NCBI RefSeq assembly: GCF_000497445.1
Contig: NZ_CM002285.1
Span: 1,612,795-1,676,794 of the forward strand
Reading direction: 5' to 3'
DNA: 64,000 bases
From: Streptomyces roseochromogenus subsp. oscitans DS 12.976
GTDB lineage: Bacteria > Actinomycetota > Actinomycetes > Streptomycetales > Streptomycetaceae
Shown: positions 42,284 to 50,845 of the stretch, one piece after another
Numbering within the stretch: the first letter of the stretch is position 1
Layout: each line of letters starts with the position of its first letter
Notes under the pieces: generated by a model
What the model saw: the letters and a program-made list of their open reading frames with translations, nothing else
Told to the model about the DNA's origin: nothing
Database searches by the model: none
Position numbers and translations under genes: made by a program

Positions 42284-44110
42284 TTGCGCGAGTTCACCAA
42301 CCCGCCGCTCACGTCGGCACCGCCCGTAGGCGGTCTGGCCGACGTGGTCTTCGAGCATGCCCAGACGGACCCCACGCACGTGGCCCTCGGCCGCAAGGAC
42401 GCCTCCGGGCAGTGGCGGGACGTGACCTCCACCGAGTTCCGCGACGAGGTCCTGGCCCTCGCCAAGGGCCTCCTCGCCCGCGGCGTCCGCTTCGGCGACC
42501 GCGTCGCGATCATGTCCCGCACCCGTTACGAGTGGACCCTGTTCGACTTCGCGCTGTGGGCGATCGGCGCCCAGGTGGTGCCCGTCTACCCCACGTCCTC
42601 GGCCGAGCAGTGCTTCTGGATGCTCTACGACGCCGAGGTGTCCGCGGCGATCGTGGAGCACGAGGACCACGCGATGACCATCGCGACCGTCATCGGCCGC
42701 CTCCCGCAGCTGCGCCAGCTCTGGCAGCTGGACGAGGGCTGTGTGCAGGAGCTGTACGACGCGGGGGCGCATCTGGACGACGAGCTGGTGCACCGGCACC
42801 GGCAGGCGGTCACCCCGGACTCGATCGCCACCATCATCTACACCTCGGGCACCACCGGCCGCCCCAAGGGCTGTGTCATCTCCCATGCGAACTTCATGTT
42901 CGAGGCGGACACCATGGTCCGGCGCTGGGAGCCGGTGTTCCACTCCAAGAAGGGCGACGAGGCCTCCACACTGCTGTTCCTGCCGCTCGCGCATGTCTTC
43001 GGGCGGATGGTGGAGGTCGCCGCGATCCGCGGCAAGGTCCGCTTCGGACACCAGCCGCAGCTGCACGCCGCCGCCCTGCTGCCCGATCTCGCCGCGTTCA
43101 AGCCGACGTTCATCCTCGCGGTGCCGTACATCTTCGAGAAGGTGTTCAACGCGTCCCGCCGGAAGGCCGAGAAGGACGGCAAGTCGGGGCCGTTCGAGAA
43201 GGCCGTCGACATCGCGGTGAAGTACGCGGAGGCCGTGGAGGCCAAGGCGTGGGGCACCGGGCCCGGCCCGTCGGCGGGGCTGCGTGTGCAGCACCAGCTC
43301 TTCGACAAGCTCGTCTACTCCAAGGTCCGCACGGCGATGGGCGGCCGGATCCGCAACGCGATGTCCGGCGGTTCGGGCATGGACCGCCGGCTGGGGCTGT
43401 TCTTCGCGGGTGCCGGCGTGCAGATCTACGAGGGCTACGGCCTGACCGAGTCGACGGCCGCCGCGACCGCCAACCCGCCCGAGCGCACCCGCTACGGCAC
43501 CGTCGGCCAGGCCATCCCGGGTGTGACCGTGCACATCGCCGACGACGGGGAGATCTGGCTGCACGGCGGCAATGTCTTCCAGGGCTATCTCAACAACCCG
43601 AAGGCCACCGACGAGACCCTGCACGAGGGCTGGCTGGCCACCGGCGACCTCGGCTCGCTCGACGAGGACGGCTATCTGACCATCACCGGCCGCAAGAAGG
43701 AGATCCTCGTGACCTCCGGCGGCAAGAGCGTCTCCCCCGGTGTGCTGGAGGAGCGGGTCCGTGACCATCCGCTGGTCAACCAGTGCATCGTCGTGGGCAA
43801 CGACCGCCCCTACATCGCCGCCCTGGTCACCCTCGACCAGGAGGCCGTCGAGCACTGGCTGCAGATGCGCAACAAGCCGAGGATGACCCCGGCCCAGCTG
43901 GTGCGCGACCCGGACCTGGAGACGGAGGTGCGGCGGGCGGTGGTCGCCGCCAACACCCTCGTCTCGCAGGCCGAGTCCATCCGTACCTTCCGTATTCTCG
44001 CGCAGCCGTTCACCGAGGAACACGGCCTGCTCACACCGTCGTTGAAGCTGAAGCGGAAGGCGATCGAGAAGGCGTACGACGCCGAGGTCGAAGCCCTATA
44101 CCACACCTGA
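42284..44110 (+). CDS. Long-chain acyl-CoA synthetase (FadD15-like)
   Basis: 608 residues of the ANL superfamily. It has the P-loop TIIYTSGTTGRPKGCVISHA, FLPLAHVFGRMVEVAA, EGYGLTESTAAATANPP, and the hinge region WLATGDLGSLDEDGYLTITG with RKKEILVTSGGKSVSP; the catalytic lysine would be in the C-terminal TPSLKLKRKAI. TTG 42284 is the start, with GGGAG 6 bases before it. It activates fatty acids for degradation or lipid synthesis. A TetR-type palindrome lies upstream and a terminator follows. Confidence 0.93.
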   Translation: MREFTNPPLTSAPPVGGLADVVFEHAQTDPTHVALGRKDASGQWRDVTSTEFRDEVLALAKGLLARGVRFGDRVAIMSRTRYEWTLFDFALWAIGAQVVPVYPTSSAEQCFWMLYDAEVSAAIVEHEDHAMTIATVIGRLPQLRQLWQLDEGCVQELYDAGAHLDDELVHRHRQAVTPDSIATIIYTSGTTGRPKGCVISHANFMFEADTMVRRWEPVFHSKKGDEASTLLFLPLAHVFGRMVEVAAIRGKVRFGHQPQLHAAALLPDLAAFKPTFILAVPYIFEKVFNASRRKAEKDGKSGPFEKAVDIAVKYAEAVEAKAWGTGPGPSAGLRVQHQLFDKLVYSKVRTAMGGRIRNAMSGGSGMDRRLGLFFAGAGVQIYEGYGLTESTAAATANPPERTRYGTVGQAIPGVTVHIADDGEIWLHGGNVFQGYLNNPKATDETLHEGWLATGDLGSLDEDGYLTITGRKKEILVTSGGKSVSPGVLEERVRDHPLVNQCIVVGNDRPYIAALVTLDQEAVEHWLQMRNKPRMTPAQLVRDPDLETEVRRAVVAANTLVSQAESIRTFRILAQPFTEEHGLLTPSLKLKRKAIEKAYDAEVEALYHT

Positions 44111-44117
44111 CGCCACG

Positions 44118-44146
44118 TCAGCTCCGGCCCTTTCGGCCTCAGCTGA
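44118..44146. terminator. Terminator after the acyl-CoA synthetase
   Basis: TCAGCT (44118-44123) pairs with AGCTGA (44141-44146), with inner GGCC/GGCC pairs around CTTTC, 7 bases past the stop. The remainder of 44147-44504 holds the TetR-type palindrome and no gene. Confidence 0.7.
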
Positions 44147-44398
44147 TGGTCACCCGGGTCTGGAAGGTCACCGGGGGCGACGACGGTCCCGTTGACGGAG
44201 ATCATCCGATGTCTGGAAGTCGGAGCGGTGCTCACAGCGGACAGCGAAGGGCTCTCGTCCAGGCCGGTTCACATGCATGCACCGGTTCATCGACACGTCC
44301 GGTGGCGCGATACAGGGTTGTGGGACGACGGGGCTCCGGTCAATGGTCCGGACCGAAAACGTCGGATGCGTTTCCGGCGAATCTCCACGCGCGGGACT

Positions 44399-44414
44399 GA
44401 CTGACCGGTCAGTC
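44399..44414. promoter_or_regulatory. TetR-type palindrome before the aldo/keto reductase (GACTGACCGGTCAGTC)
   Basis: Perfect 16-bp palindrome, sharing CTGACCnGTCAG with the site at 42096-42111, 91 bases upstream of the reductase start. Both genes may answer to one TetR protein encoded outside the window. Confidence 0.65.
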
Positions 44415-44504
44415 CAAAGGGATCGCGCGGTCAGGAATGCGGCGCGGCGCGTGATCGTTGAGGATGGAGTAGCACCTGTCGACAACCTAAGGATCACGAG
44501 GCTC

Positions 44505-45341
44505 GTGAGCAGCAAGGTCCCCCCGATCATCCTCAACAACGGCGTCCAGATGCCCCAGCTGGGCTTCGGCGTCTGGCAGGTTCCGGACGACGAGGCCGAG
44601 CGGGCCGTCGCCACGGCGCTGGAAACCGGATACCGCAGCATCGACACAGCGGCGATCTACGGCAACGAAGAGGGCACCGGCAAGGCCATCGCCGCCTCCG
44701 GCCTGCCCCGCGAGGACGTCTTCGTCACCACCAAGCTCTGGAACAGCGACCAGGGTTACGACTCCACGCTGCGCGCCTTCGACGCGTCACTGCGGAAGCT
44801 GGGTCTCGACTACGTCGACCTGTACCTGATCCACTGGCCGTTGCCGTCGCGCGGCAAGTACATCGACACCTACAAGGCGTTCGAGAAGATCTACGCCGAA
44901 GGCCGCGCGAAGGCCATCGGCGTGTCCAACTTCCTTCCGGAGCACGTCGAGCGGCTGATCGCCGAGACCTCGGTCATCCCGGCGGTCAACCAGATCGAGC
45001 TGCACCCGCATCTGCAGCAGCACGCCTCCCGCGAGGTCCATGCCGAGCAGGGCATCGCGACCGAGGCCTGGTCGCCGCTCGGCCAGGGCAAGGGCCTGCT
45101 GGAGGTGCCGGCGATCGTCGCCATCGCCCAGAAGCACGGCCGTACGCCTGCCCAGGTCGTGCTGCGCTGGCATGTCCAGCTCGGCAACATCGTGATCCCG
45201 AAGTCCGTGACGCCGTCGCGGATCAAGGAGAACATCGAGGTCTTCGACTTCCGCCTGGACGACGAGGACCTCGCGGCGATCAGCGCGCTCAACGAGGACC
45301 GGCGACTGGGCCCCGACCCGGCCACTTTCGACATGGCCTGA
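44505..45341 (+). CDS. Aldo/keto reductase (AKR5-like)
   Basis: 278 residues. The catalytic tetrad Asp47 (GYRSIDTAA), Tyr52 (IYGNEEGTG), Lys77 (TTKLWN) and His110 (YLIHWPLP) is complete. The NADPH-binding end IPKSVTPSRIKENIEVFDF matches 2,5-diketogluconate-reductase-like enzymes. GTG 44505 is chosen for GAGG just upstream and the family's usual N-terminus. It probably reduces aldehydes or keto compounds. A strong terminator follows. Confidence 0.93.
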   Translation: MSSKVPPIILNNGVQMPQLGFGVWQVPDDEAERAVATALETGYRSIDTAAIYGNEEGTGKAIAASGLPREDVFVTTKLWNSDQGYDSTLRAFDASLRKLGLDYVDLYLIHWPLPSRGKYIDTYKAFEKIYAEGRAKAIGVSNFLPEHVERLIAETSVIPAVNQIELHPHLQQHASREVHAEQGIATEAWSPLGQGKGLLEVPAIVAIAQKHGRTPAQVVLRWHVQLGNIVIPKSVTPSRIKENIEVFDFRLDDEDLAAISALNEDRRLGPDPATFDMA

Positions 45342-45361
45342 CACCCGCCGCACCTCGCACA

Positions 45362-45398
45362 GCCGTCCGCCCCGCCCGCACAGAGCGGGGCGGACGGC
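45362..45398. terminator. Terminator hairpin after the aldo/keto reductase
   Basis: Perfect 14-bp stem GCCGTCCGCCCCGC/GCGGGGCGGACGGC (45362-45375, 45385-45398) between convergent genes, probably working in both directions. Confidence 0.85.
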
Positions 45399-45423
45399 CG
45401 CGCGCCGCCTCCGGCGCCGTCGC

Positions 45424-46035
45424 TCAGTTGCCCCGTACGTCCGCGTGGACGATCTCGAACTCCTCCAGGGAGACCACCGTGACGTGCGCCTTGGCCGTGC
45501 CCTCGCGCCGGACCGAAGCCTGGCCGGCCCGGGACGCCGCGAGTGAGCCACGGTCGGCGAAGAGGACACCGGACATGCCACGGCCGCGTTCACGGTCCAG
45601 GAAGAGCGCCGCCCCGGCGAAACCGGGCAGGACCTCCAGCCGCGGCAGCACGCCGGCGTGGAAGGTGTCGGTGGCGAGGTCCGCGTCCGCCGGCGCGAAC
45701 TCCAGCCGGGCGGCCCGCAGCCCGCCGCCGGCGAGGGTGCGCTGCCCCGGATGGAAGACGACGGCCTCGTAGTTCTCGACCGCGACGGTCGCGGCGAAGG
45801 GCTGCAGCAGCTCCGGCCGCCGAACGCTCATCACCTCGTCGCTGTTGTGGCGCGCCTCCGCGGACTCCCACCAGCTGACCGTGAGGAGTTTGCCGAGGTC
45901 GCGGTCGACAAAGACCCCCGCGCCCCGGTAGCCGGGCCGCTCCTCCAGCAGGTCGTGGCCCCGGGTGTTCAGGGCCCGGAGCGCCGTGCCCAGCTGCGCC
46001 GGATCACCGGTCGCGTACACCGTTCGTACGAACAT
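45424..46035 (-). CDS. Tandem antibiotic-biosynthesis-monooxygenase (ABM) domain protein
   Basis: 203 residues with two ferredoxin-like ABM domains. The first has RPGYRGAGVFVDRDLGKLLT then VSWWESAEA; the second has LPGFAGAALFLDRERGRGMS then GVLFADRGSLAASR. Similar small monooxygenase or heme-degrading proteins act as dimers, so the tandem form could be a one-chain dimer. No cofactor residues can be assigned. It is divergent from the chitosanase. Confidence 0.78.
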   Translation of the reverse strand: MFVRTVYATGDPAQLGTALRALNTRGHDLLEERPGYRGAGVFVDRDLGKLLTVSWWESAEARHNSDEVMSVRRPELLQPFAATVAVENYEAVVFHPGQRTLAGGGLRAARLEFAPADADLATDTFHAGVLPRLEVLPGFAGAALFLDRERGRGMSGVLFADRGSLAASRAGQASVRREGTAKAHVTVVSLEEFEIVHADVRGN

Positions 46036-46210
46036 GCCCCTCGCCTCCCGGAGCCGTGACCCTGTCGGCCGACGGCGGCAGGTATTTACGGAAAGTCCCT
46101 TTCTTTAGTCTTGCCACCACCGCAAATCACCGCAATACGCACAGGATTCGGGAGTTCGCAACCGGAGTCTTGACGGGGACATGCACACAAGGCCACGGTG
46201 TACCGCACTG

Positions 46211-46229
46211 GTAAGGAAACTTTCCTAAC
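46211..46229. promoter_or_regulatory. CsnR-like palindrome before the chitosanase
   Basis: GTAAGGAAACTTTCCTAAC is an inverted repeat at 8 of 9 positions, 17 bases before the GTG start. It resembles, from memory, the AGGAAA/TTTCCT operator of the ROK repressor CsnR that controls chitosanase genes in Streptomyces. A related GGAAAGTCCCTTTC lies at 46091-46104. Confidence 0.65.
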
Positions 46230-46245
46230 AGAAGGGCTTCCATCC

Positions 46246-46953
46246 GTGCGCCTTCGAACCCTGACCCTTGCCGCCACCTCCGGTGCCGCACTGCTCGCCG
46301 CCGGAGTGCTGCCCGCGCACGCGTCCGCCGGCGCTGCCGCGCGGACCGCCCCGGCCTCCGCCCAGGAGGGCTCGGTCAGCGCGGCCGACCTGCTCGCCAA
46401 GGTGACCTCCTGTTCGCAGATATCGAACGGCAAATACAAGACCGACGACGAGACGCCGGCCACGGTTCCCGTGTGCGGCAAGAACGGCGCGGTGTTCTGG
46501 AAAGCCGACATGGACATCGACTGCGACGGCCAGACCACCACCAACTGCAACAGCAGCCGCGACCCCTGGTACCAGAACGACACCGCCTTCCACCAGTCCG
46601 ACGGCAAGCCGCTGAGGGCGGAGTCGCTGCCCTACGTCGTGGTGCCCAGCGCCAGCAGCATCTGGAACTACTCCAGCGCCGGCATCAAGGGCGGCGGCGT
46701 GGTCGCGGTCATCTACAACAACAAGGTGGAGTACGCCGTCGTCGGTGACACCGGCCCCACGAAGATCATCGGTGAGGCGTCGTACGCCACCGCCAAGGCG
46801 CTCGGCATCGACCCCGACCCGAAGACCGGCGGGGCCGACTCCGGCGTGACCTACATCCTGTTCAAGAACTCCAAGGTCTCCCCCATCGAGAGCCACAGCG
46901 CCGCGGTCTCCCTCGGCGACCAGCTGGCCAAGCAGTTCCTGGCCAGCAACTGA
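46246..46953 (+). CDS. Secreted GH75 chitosanase
   Basis: 235 residues: signal peptide to about residue 28 (LLAAGVLPAHASA), then a GH75 catalytic domain with GAVFWKADMDIDCDGQ, where the aspartates are catalytic candidates, DPWYQNDTAF, LPYVVVPSASSIWNY and VEYAVVGDTGP. GTG 46246 fits the signal peptide; the ribosome site is AGAAGGG. It should hydrolyse chitosan outside the cell. A palindrome like the CsnR operator overlaps the leader, so chito-oligosaccharide induction is likely. Confidence 0.92.
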   Translation: MRLRTLTLAATSGAALLAAGVLPAHASAGAAARTAPASAQEGSVSAADLLAKVTSCSQISNGKYKTDDETPATVPVCGKNGAVFWKADMDIDCDGQTTTNCNSSRDPWYQNDTAFHQSDGKPLRAESLPYVVVPSASSIWNYSSAGIKGGGVVAVIYNNKVEYAVVGDTGPTKIIGEASYATAKALGIDPDPKTGGADSGVTYILFKNSKVSPIESHSAAVSLGDQLAKQFLASN

Positions 46954-46966
46954 CCTGCGTCGTACG

Positions 46967-47668
46967 TCAGTTGGGCTGCCCCAGCGGACGTACGACCACG
47001 GTGTTGACGTCGACCCCGGCCGGCTGCCGGATCGCCCAGACCACCGAGTCGGCGATCTGGTCCGCGGTCAGCAACTGCCCCGGAGGCAGGCTGCCGAGGC
47101 CGTCCCAGAACGGGGTCTCCACCCGGCCGGGGGCGACCAGCGTCACTCCGATCCCGAACTCCGTGACCTGGCGCCGGGTGTTCTCGGCGAGCCCGGTGAC
47201 CGCCCACTTGGTTGCGCCGTAGAGGTTGCCCGGGGTGTTCACGAACCCGGCGACGCTGCCGACGAGGACGATCCGTCCGCGGGTCTCCTTCAAGGCCTCG
47301 ACGGAGGCCCGGATGAGCAGGGCCGGACCGAGGACGTTGGTGAGCACCATCTCGCCCCAGCCGGCCGGGTCGCCCTCCGCCACCGTGTCGTGGGTGGCGA
47401 AGCCGGCGTTGGCGACGACGGTGTCCAGTCGGCCGTACGCCTTGAGCGTACGGTCGACAGCATCCTGTACATCGTCGAAGGCCGACGCGTTACCGGCGGC
47501 GGTCAGCAGTTCGCCGGGATTCCCGAGCCCGTCGGCGAAGTCCCGCAACCGGGCTTCGGTACGGCCGGTGACGGTGACCCGGTGACCGGCGGCCAGCAAC
47601 TGCCGGGCGACGGCGGCGCCGATGCCGGTGGCGCCGCCGGTGATGAGTGCGACCGGAGAGTCGTTCAT
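46967..47668 (-). CDS. Short-chain dehydrogenase/reductase
   Basis: 233 residues, classical SDR. The nucleotide motif ITGGATGIGAAVA, the NAG motif in VVANAGFATHD, catalytic serine in VLVGSVAGF and Tyr/Lys in YGATKWAV are present. An arginine after the first strand (TVTGRTEARL) favours NADPH. It converges on the chitosanase with 13 bases between. The substrate is unknown. Confidence 0.93.
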   Translation of the reverse strand: MNDSPVALITGGATGIGAAVARQLLAAGHRVTVTGRTEARLRDFADGLGNPGELLTAAGNASAFDDVQDAVDRTLKAYGRLDTVVANAGFATHDTVAEGDPAGWGEMVLTNVLGPALLIRASVEALKETRGRIVLVGSVAGFVNTPGNLYGATKWAVTGLAENTRRQVTEFGIGVTLVAPGRVETPFWDGLGSLPPGQLLTADQIADSVVWAIRQPAGVDVNTVVVRPLGQPN

Positions 47669-47759
47669 GTGAGTTCCCCCTTGGGTGACGATGAGACGGG
47701 GAGTCCATCACTTGGAGCACTCTCGAAGTCAAGTGCTGCTGCGGGTACGGCGGCCTCGG

Positions 47760-48671
47760 TCAGACCGGTCGTACGGCCCGGTGCACGGTGTGTGCCGTCA
47801 GGACGAAGACATCGGGGCGTTGGTGGACGCTGCCGGGATCGGCGGGGTCGACGAGACGGTCGAGGGTGGCGCGGTCCTCCGCATCCAGGGCGTCGGCGTG
47901 GATCTCCCGGGCACGGGTGAGCGCGCCGACGACGAAGGCGCGGACCCGGTCCGGGACGGGCGCGGGCACGTCGAGGAGGAAGCTGCGACTGCCCGTGTGC
48001 TTCAGACCGGCCGCGGACAGCAGGACGGGCCAGTCCTCGGTCTCCGTGACCGCGCCGGGCAGCTCGGCACGCATCCGGGCGAAACGCTCCTCCTGGGCCA
48101 CGTCGAGGCGGGCCTGCAGTCCGGGACGGCCGAAGCCGATCTCGCGGGGCAGATAGCGGCTGGGCAGACCGCCCTCCAGGATGGCCAGCGTGCCGCCGGG
48201 GGCGAGCCGGGCCGCGAACGCGGTGAGCGCGGCCTTCTGGTCGCCGAGGTGGTGCAGACTGCGGCTGGCCCACAGCAGGTCCGCCGGGTACTCCAACTCC
48301 CGGAGCGATTCCGGAAGTTCACCGGCGAGAGTGTCAAAGCGATCGGCGACACCCTGCCGGGCGGCCCGGGCCCGGGCGCGCTCCAGGAGCGGCGCGGAGG
48401 CGTCGGCGGCGACCACGCGTGCGCCGGGGAACGCCTCGGCCATCAGACATGCGATGACTCCCGGCCCGCTGCCCGCGTCCACGATCAGACCGGGCTCGGT
48501 CACCTCCTTGCCCAGCCAGGCCAGGGCGCGCGCGTACGCCGGGCTGTGCACCTCGGCCTCCGCCTCCAGCAGCGCCGCCATCGCGGCCCAGTCGACGTCG
48601 CCGCCGTGGCCATGACCGTGTCCGTGGTCGTGCCCGTCGTGGCCGTGGTGGTCGTGCTGGTCTTGTGTCAT
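47760..48671 (-). CDS. Class I SAM methyltransferase with histidine-rich N-terminus
   Basis: 303 residues. After MTQD comes a His/Asp/Gly tract (QHDHHGHDGHDHGHGHGHGG, about residues 4-23) that could bind Zn, Ni or Cu. The Rossmann-type methyltransferase follows: VDAGSGPGVIACLMAEAFPG (motif I), VVAADASAPLLERA, DLLWASRSLHHLGD and GGTLAILEGG. ATG 48671 is the only start that places the histidine tract at the terminus. Metal storage or metal-gated activity is speculation. It is divergent from the PhyH gene. Confidence 0.85.
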   Translation of the reverse strand: MTQDQHDHHGHDGHDHGHGHGHGGDVDWAAMAALLEAEAEVHSPAYARALAWLGKEVTEPGLIVDAGSGPGVIACLMAEAFPGARVVAADASAPLLERARARAARQGVADRFDTLAGELPESLRELEYPADLLWASRSLHHLGDQKAALTAFAARLAPGGTLAILEGGLPSRYLPREIGFGRPGLQARLDVAQEERFARMRAELPGAVTETEDWPVLLSAAGLKHTGSRSFLLDVPAPVPDRVRAFVVGALTRAREIHADALDAEDRATLDRLVDPADPGSVHQRPDVFVLTAHTVHRAVRPV

Positions 48672-48786
48672 GGGGATCAGCCTCTCGCTCGGATGCGGCC
48701 AGCGTGCGACGGCGTACAGGCCGATGCCACTTTCGTTGCCGGTGCCGCAAAAAAACGAGGTGCGTGGGAGCGAGGACGGAGCCACC

Positions 48787-49560
48787 ATGTCGATCATGGA
48801 CGACGAACGGGTACAGCGCTTCCTCACCGACGGCTTCGTGAAGATCGAAGGCGCTTTCCCCTCGCGCGTCGCCGCGGACTGCGCACGGCTCCTGTGGCGG
48901 GAGACGGGGTACGAGCCGGACGACCCGGACACGTGGAAGGAGCCGGTGGTGCGGGTGAACGGCATGGCGCAGGGACCGTTCGCCGCCGCTGCCAACTCCC
49001 CTGCTCTGCATGAGGCGTTCGACCTGCTCGTGGGCGCGGGACGGTGGGAGCCGCGGTATGCGCTGGGCACCTTTCCGCTCCGTTTCCCGCACCCGGAGGA
49101 GCCGGACGACGCGGGCTGGCACATCGAGGGCAGCTACCTCCCCGAGGGCGAGCAGCGGTACTTCGCCAACCTGCGCTCCAGGGACCGCGCCCTGCTGATG
49201 CTGTTCCTGTTCAGCGACGTGACCGAAGCCGACGCCCCGACCCGGATCCGGGTCGGCTCCCACCTGGATGTGCCACCGCTGCTGGAGCCGTACGGCGAGG
49301 CGGGGGCCTCCATCCTGGAACTCGGCCCCCTGCTCGACCGGGCCTCGGCCCACCGCCCGCTCGCGTACGCCACCGGCCGTCCAGGCGACGTCTACCTGTG
49401 CCATCCCTTCCTGGTGCACGCGGCCCAGCCGCACCACGGCACCCGGCCCCGCTTCATGGCGCAGCCGCCGCTGCATCCGGCGGTGCCGTGCGCACTGGAG
49501 CGGGCCGACGGGGCGTACTCGCCGGTGGAGCTCGCGATCCGCCGGGGCCTCGCCGGATAA
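48787..49560 (+). CDS. PhyH-family Fe(II)/2-oxoglutarate dioxygenase
   Basis: 257 residues resembling phytanoyl-CoA dioxygenase family proteins. Iron ligands are likely His112 and Glu114 (AGWHIEGSYLP; HxE in place of HxD) and His211 (HPFLVHAAQPH), with RFMAQPP supplying the 2-oxoglutarate-binding arginine. GACGGAG lies 6 bases before ATG 48787. It probably hydroxylates a small molecule; the substrate is unknown. The divergent methyltransferase could be a partner in modifying one compound. Confidence 0.85.
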   Translation: MSIMDDERVQRFLTDGFVKIEGAFPSRVAADCARLLWRETGYEPDDPDTWKEPVVRVNGMAQGPFAAAANSPALHEAFDLLVGAGRWEPRYALGTFPLRFPHPEEPDDAGWHIEGSYLPEGEQRYFANLRSRDRALLMLFLFSDVTEADAPTRIRVGSHLDVPPLLEPYGEAGASILELGPLLDRASAHRPLAYATGRPGDVYLCHPFLVHAAQPHHGTRPRFMAQPPLHPAVPCALERADGAYSPVELAIRRGLAG

Positions 49561-49699
49561 CGGCCAGGGTCCCGGCGGACAGTCACCACACCGGCGTCAC
49601 GACAGCGGCGGGTAGGAGTTCTGCATCAGCTGCTGGAACTGCGCGGAGAACCGCGGAGCTTCTCGAACAGCGGGCCCCGAGCGTTGTCCGCCCGCGCCC

Positions 49700-50449
49700 T
49701 CAACCCGCCGCCGGCTTCCGGTACGCGCGCACCGCGAACACCGGGTCGGGGCGCGGGCGGTCCTGGTCCGGGAGGCGGGACAGGCGGGCGGCGAACTCCT
49801 CGGTGCGCGGCTCTCCCGGTGGCAGCAGGGTGAACCAGCCGCGGCGCAGGTCGGCAATGGTGGCGCGCGGGCTGCGGCCCTGGCCGACACCGGGGAACGC
49901 GGTGTCGCCGGCCGGCCGGAGACCGTGCCGGGCGGCGTGCCCGGTGACGGTGGCGGCGGCGTCCTGGGCGGTACGGCGTGGGCGGGGAGCAAGGACGGCG
50001 TCGATGTCGCTGCCGACGTCGTGTGCCGAGGCCTTGTCGACGGTGGTGACGTAGACACCGCCGGGGCGCAGCACGCGGGCGCACTCGGCGACGATCGCGC
50101 GGACGTCCTCGGGGCCGTCCAGCAGGTGCAGCAGCCAGATGCTGGTGACCGCGTGGAAGGTGCCGGTACGGAAGGGCAGCCGACGGCTGTCGGCCCGTAC
50201 GATCGCGCCGGGCAGCCGGGCCCGCGCCCGGCGGATCATGGCGGCGGTGAGGTCGGCGCCCGTCACCCGCAGCGCGGGACGGCCGACGGCCAGGCGGCGG
50301 GTGACGATGCCGGTGCCGCACGCCACGTCGAGGAGATGGCCGCGCCCCTCGGGGATGAGGCCGAGGACCGCTCGGGTGGCCGCCGCGGCACGAGCCTCGC
50401 CGCCCCGGGACGCGTCATAGGCGTCGGCTTCCTTGTCGTAATCGAGCAC
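49700..50449 (-). CDS. Class I SAM-dependent methyltransferase
   Basis: 249 residues. HLLDVACGTGIVTRRLA is motif I, followed by VTGADLTAAMIRRARARLPG, ADSRRLPFRTGTFHAVTSIW and RVLRPGGVYVTTVD, as in UbiE/methyltransferase-11 enzymes. It starts 5 bases after the pterin dehydratase stop on the same strand, so the two are probably cotranscribed. The acceptor is unknown. The 139 bases beyond its stop (49561-49699) hold no clear gene. Confidence 0.9.
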   Translation of the reverse strand: MLDYDKEADAYDASRGGEARAAAATRAVLGLIPEGRGHLLDVACGTGIVTRRLAVGRPALRVTGADLTAAMIRRARARLPGAIVRADSRRLPFRTGTFHAVTSIWLLHLLDGPEDVRAIVAECARVLRPGGVYVTTVDKASAHDVGSDIDAVLAPRPRRTAQDAAATVTGHAARHGLRPAGDTAFPGVGQGRSPRATIADLRRGWFTLLPPGEPRTEEFAARLSRLPDQDRPRPDPVFAVRAYRKPAAG

Positions 50450-50454
50450 GCACC

Positions 50455-50760
50455 TCAGTGTGCGCCGTGACCTGGGGCGATGTCCTCCACCCTGCGGGCG
50501 AGCGCGAAGTCCTTCGCGGTGAGTGCGCCGCCCACGCTGTGTGTGTGGACGCTGAGGGAGACGGTGTTGTAGCCCAAGGTGAGGTCGGAGTGGTGGTCCA
50601 GCTCATCCTGGACGGCGGCGATGTGCATGACCAGCGCCGCCGCCGCGACATGCGAGCCGAGACGGTAGGAGCGGGTGAGCTGGTTCCCCTCCACCGACCA
50701 GCCGGGCAGCTCCGCCAGCCGGTCCTCGATCTCCTTCTGCGACAGCGGTTCTACGGCCAT
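50455..50760 (-). CDS. 4a-hydroxytetrahydrobiopterin dehydratase (PCD/DCoH family)
   Basis: 101 residues, full length. LSQKEIEDRLAELPGWSV, the active-site histidines in DELDHHSDLTLGYNTVSLSV and HTHSVGGALTAKDFALARRV match the family. It recycles the carbinolamine formed by aromatic amino-acid hydroxylases; no hydroxylase is in view, so it may have another role such as moonlighting in pterin chemistry. It lies between the ADP-ribosylglycohydrolase and methyltransferase genes on the same strand. Confidence 0.95.
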   Translation of the reverse strand: MAVEPLSQKEIEDRLAELPGWSVEGNQLTRSYRLGSHVAAAALVMHIAAVQDELDHHSDLTLGYNTVSLSVHTHSVGGALTAKDFALARRVEDIAPGHGAH

Positions 50761-50845
50761 GGCCGGATCTCCCTTCGAGACGGCGGACGGCGGGGTGCGG
50801 GTACGGGTGCAGGTGCGGGTGCGGCTATGAGGTCAGCCTGCCACG

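Noticed and set aside
49561-49699. Extra small gene after the PhyH dioxygenase
   Set aside because: A short minus-strand end (FSAQFQQLMQNSYPPLS) looks protein-like but has no start or family match.
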